Assembly: GCA_964528845.1 (NCBI GenBank)
Contig: CAZGVE010000010.1
Span: 29,090 to 93,089, forward strand
Source: FEN-1191 sp964528845
GTDB taxonomy: Bacteria; Pseudomonadota; Gammaproteobacteria; Steroidobacterales; Steroidobacteraceae
Direction: 5' to 3'
Length of the DNA stretch: 64,000 bases
This document shows positions 62,353 through 64,000 of this stretch, in pieces. Numbering within the stretch: the first letter of the stretch is position 1; every line of letters begins with the position of its first letter. The notes beneath the pieces are model-generated. The model worked only from the letters and a program-made list of their open reading frames with translations, was not told the DNA's origin and made no database searches. The position numbers and the translations under genes were made by a program.

Positions 62353-62653
62353 CGTAGCGAATACTCCCGGACCCGACCCAACGGTCGGTGGCGCTGCGGC
62401 ACAGCATGGCCATGACGGGCCTGGCCAGCCCAGCGAAAGCGACCGCCCGCCAGCCGACTGGCCCGGGCGCACCCTGCCCACATAATAGCTGTCTGCCCGG
62501 CGAGTGCTAACAGAATCTGCATCACCCTCAGCCAACGGGTTAAGATGGATCGGAGAACCGCCCCGTGGCACCCCCGCCGGTCGCGGTTGGCATCCATCCG
62601 GACCTTCGGGCTATCCTGCTGGCAGCCCGGATTGCTGCGAGGCCCCCGACAAG
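62353..62653. other. divergent intergenic region between idi and hpnJ
   Basis: About 300 bp without a gene. It holds the minus-strand promoter described at 62482-62510. No clear plus-strand promoter for hpnJ was found; its start has only a weak GCGAGG about 11 bases upstream. Confidence 0.6.
62482..62510 (-). promoter_or_regulatory. sigma70-like promoter for the hopanoid operon
   Basis: On the minus strand TTAGCA (62505-62510), a 17-bp spacer and TATTAT (62482-62487). Good spacing and -10 match; about 130 bp before the idi start. The -35 overlaps TTAGCACTC, half of a CIRCE element, with no second half in place. Confidence 0.5.
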
Positions 62654-64000
62654 ATGAGTTCAACCCCCCCTGCTGCGCAGGCGCTGCGGACCCTGTTCCT
62701 GCAGGCCCCCTCGTTCGATGGCTTCGATGGCGGCGCGGGTTCGCGCTACCAGGCCAAGCGCGAGGTCAAGTCCTTCTGGTTCCCGACCTGGCTCGCCCAG
62801 CCGGCGGCGTTGGTACCAGGCTCGCGTGTCCTCGATGCGCCAGCGGATGGCCTGACGGTCGGCGCGACGCTCGCGATCGCGCGCGACTTCGACCTCGTGA
62901 TCATGCACACCAGCACGCCGTCGTTCCCGACTGACGCCCGGTTTGCAGAACTGCTCAAGCAGGACAATCCACGCGTCCAGATCGGACTGGTGGGCGCCAA
63001 GACCATGGTGGACCCGGTCGGATCGCTGAAGGCCACCACGGCGGTCGATTTCGTCTGCGGCGAGGAGTTCGACTACACATGCAAGGAGGTCGCTGAAGGG
63101 CGGCCATTGCCGGACATCCGTGGACTCTCGTACCGTGGCGAGGACGGCCGCGTCGTGCACAATCCGCCCCGTCCGATTCTCGAGAACATGGACGAGTTGC
63201 CGTTCGTCGCCCCCGTTTACAAGCGCGACCTGAAGATCGAAAACTACTTCATTGGCTATCTGAAGCACCCCTACGTCAGCTTCTACACGGGACGCGGCTG
63301 CCGCTCGAAATGCACGTTCTGCCTCTGGCCCCAGACCGTGGGCGGACACCGCTACCGCGTCCGGTCGGCGGACAACGTGATCGCCGAGGTGCGCTGGATC
63401 CGGGACAACATGCCCGGTGTGCGGGAAATCATGTTCGACGATGACACCTTTACCGACAGCTCCAATCTGCCGCGCGTCGAGGCGATCGCACGCGGCATGG
63501 GCCAGCTCGGCATGACCTGGAGCTGCAACGCGAAGGCCAACGTGCCCTACGCGACCCTGAAAGTCATGAAGGAGAACGGCCTGCGCCTGCTGCTGGTCGG
63601 CTACGAATCCGGCGACGACCAGATCCTGCACAACATCAAGAAGGGGCTGCGTACCGACATTGCACGCCGCTTCACCGAGGACTGCCGCCGGCTCGGGATC
63701 CTGATCCACGGCACCTTCATCCTCGGCCTGCCCGGCGAGACCCGCGCGACCATCCAGAAGACGATTGAGTTCGCGAAGGACATCAACCCGCACACGATCC
63801 AGGTGTCGCTCGCTGCGCCCTATCCCGGCACCACGCTCTACCGGCAGGCGGTCGAAAACGGCTGGTTGCAGGAGAACGACGCGGCGAACCTGGTGAACGA
63901 AAAGGGCGTGCAGCTGGCCGCGATCGGCTATCCGCACCTGTCGAAGGAGGAGATCTTCCATAGCATGGAGGACTTCTACAAACGCTTCTACTTCCGGCCC
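62654..64000 (+). CDS. hpnJ: hopanoid radical SAM protein, partial at window end
   Basis: 449 codons from ATG 62654 without a stop, so the C-terminus is cut by the window edge; the family is a little longer (about 470 aa). N-terminal part (LFLQAPSFDGFDGG...) is a B12-binding-like domain, then a radical SAM site CRSKCTFC at Cys216/220/223 followed by LWPQ. Later: MFDDDTFTD and HGTFILGLPGET. HpnJ is known to make the cyclitol ether head group of bacteriohopanepolyols together with HpnI and HpnK, which may lie just beyond the window. Confidence 0.9.
   Translation, partial: MSSTPPAAQALRTLFLQAPSFDGFDGGAGSRYQAKREVKSFWFPTWLAQPAALVPGSRVLDAPADGLTVGATLAIARDFDLVIMHTSTPSFPTDARFAELLKQDNPRVQIGLVGAKTMVDPVGSLKATTAVDFVCGEEFDYTCKEVAEGRPLPDIRGLSYRGEDGRVVHNPPRPILENMDELPFVAPVYKRDLKIENYFIGYLKHPYVSFYTGRGCRSKCTFCLWPQTVGGHRYRVRSADNVIAEVRWIRDNMPGVREIMFDDDTFTDSSNLPRVEAIARGMGQLGMTWSCNAKANVPYATLKVMKENGLRLLLVGYESGDDQILHNIKKGLRTDIARRFTEDCRRLGILIHGTFILGLPGETRATIQKTIEFAKDINPHTIQVSLAAPYPGTTLYRQAVENGWLQENDAANLVNEKGVQLAAIGYPHLSKEEIFHSMEDFYKRFYFRP

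Noticed and set aside
62502..62510. GAGTGCTAA, half of a CIRCE heat-shock element, before idi
   Set aside because: The second half (TTAGCACTC, 9 bp away) is absent; it is better explained as part of the -35 region.

Overview
The window is high-GC DNA (coding third positions are almost all G or C) from a free-living, chemo-organotrophic Pseudomonadota. A TonB-dependent receptor, ECF sigma factors, periplasmic glycoside hydrolases, many small catabolic operons and a hopanoid locus suggest a soil or freshwater gammaproteobacterium of the Steroidobacteraceae/Nevskiales kind; that placement is inference. About 55 genes cover nearly all of the sequence. No rRNA, tRNA, CRISPR, IS element or phage gene was seen. 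Three runs of exactly 100 N look like false gaps: each is flanked by the same sequence on both sides, and collapsing N plus one copy leaves every affected gene in frame.

Layout. 0.1-6.6 kb: a small baeRF-like protein, a coupled GH39-GH43 hydrolase pair, a small secreted protein, a Pro/Ala-rich lipoprotein and a VPLP-CTERM surface protein. 6.7-12.2 kb: a three-subunit molybdenum hydroxylase with triheme cytochrome c (iorAB type), divergent from an amidohydrolase. 12.2-21.6 kb: a GntR-controlled divergent locus, with a YdiJ-like FAD/Fe-S dehydrogenase and a tartrate-dehydrogenase-like enzyme on one side, and serine-glyoxylate aminotransferase, MFS carrier, DODA-type dioxygenase and ROK kinase on the other. 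21.6-25.5 kb: mtnA, mtnP and an aldolase/SDR fusion, which read as a complete 5'-methylthioadenosine or 5'-deoxyadenosine to DHAP salvage route. 25.7-27.3 kb: a CMD-family protein and a 2-hydroxyacid dehydrogenase.

27.3-53.6 kb is the accessory core. Two overlapping ECF sigma genes precede a TonB receptor, a large MBL-fold hydrolase and a DUF1080 lipoprotein, and diverge from a GH35-like hydrolase. Then come an ABC importer and cupin protein, an acid-sugar-dehydratase/HpaI-aldolase/DUF35/thiolase operon, a second GntR regulator, a CoA-transferase pair, an amidohydrolase_2 protein, two members of an unrecognised secreted family, a small MBL protein, and two further large MBL paralogues. Four divergent promoters here carry near-identical ~30-bp copies of a motif with core CTTGTCAACAATATTGATAA, so the region looks like one regulon, probably under the GntR protein at 42995-43696. 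I consider this the best candidate for an undescribed catabolic system.

53.6-64 kb is hopanoid biosynthesis: hpnB on the plus strand, a compact minus-strand operon idi-hpnH-ispA-squalene synthase-shc-hpnG-hpnA that runs from IPP to ribosylhopane precursors, and hpnJ running off the right edge.
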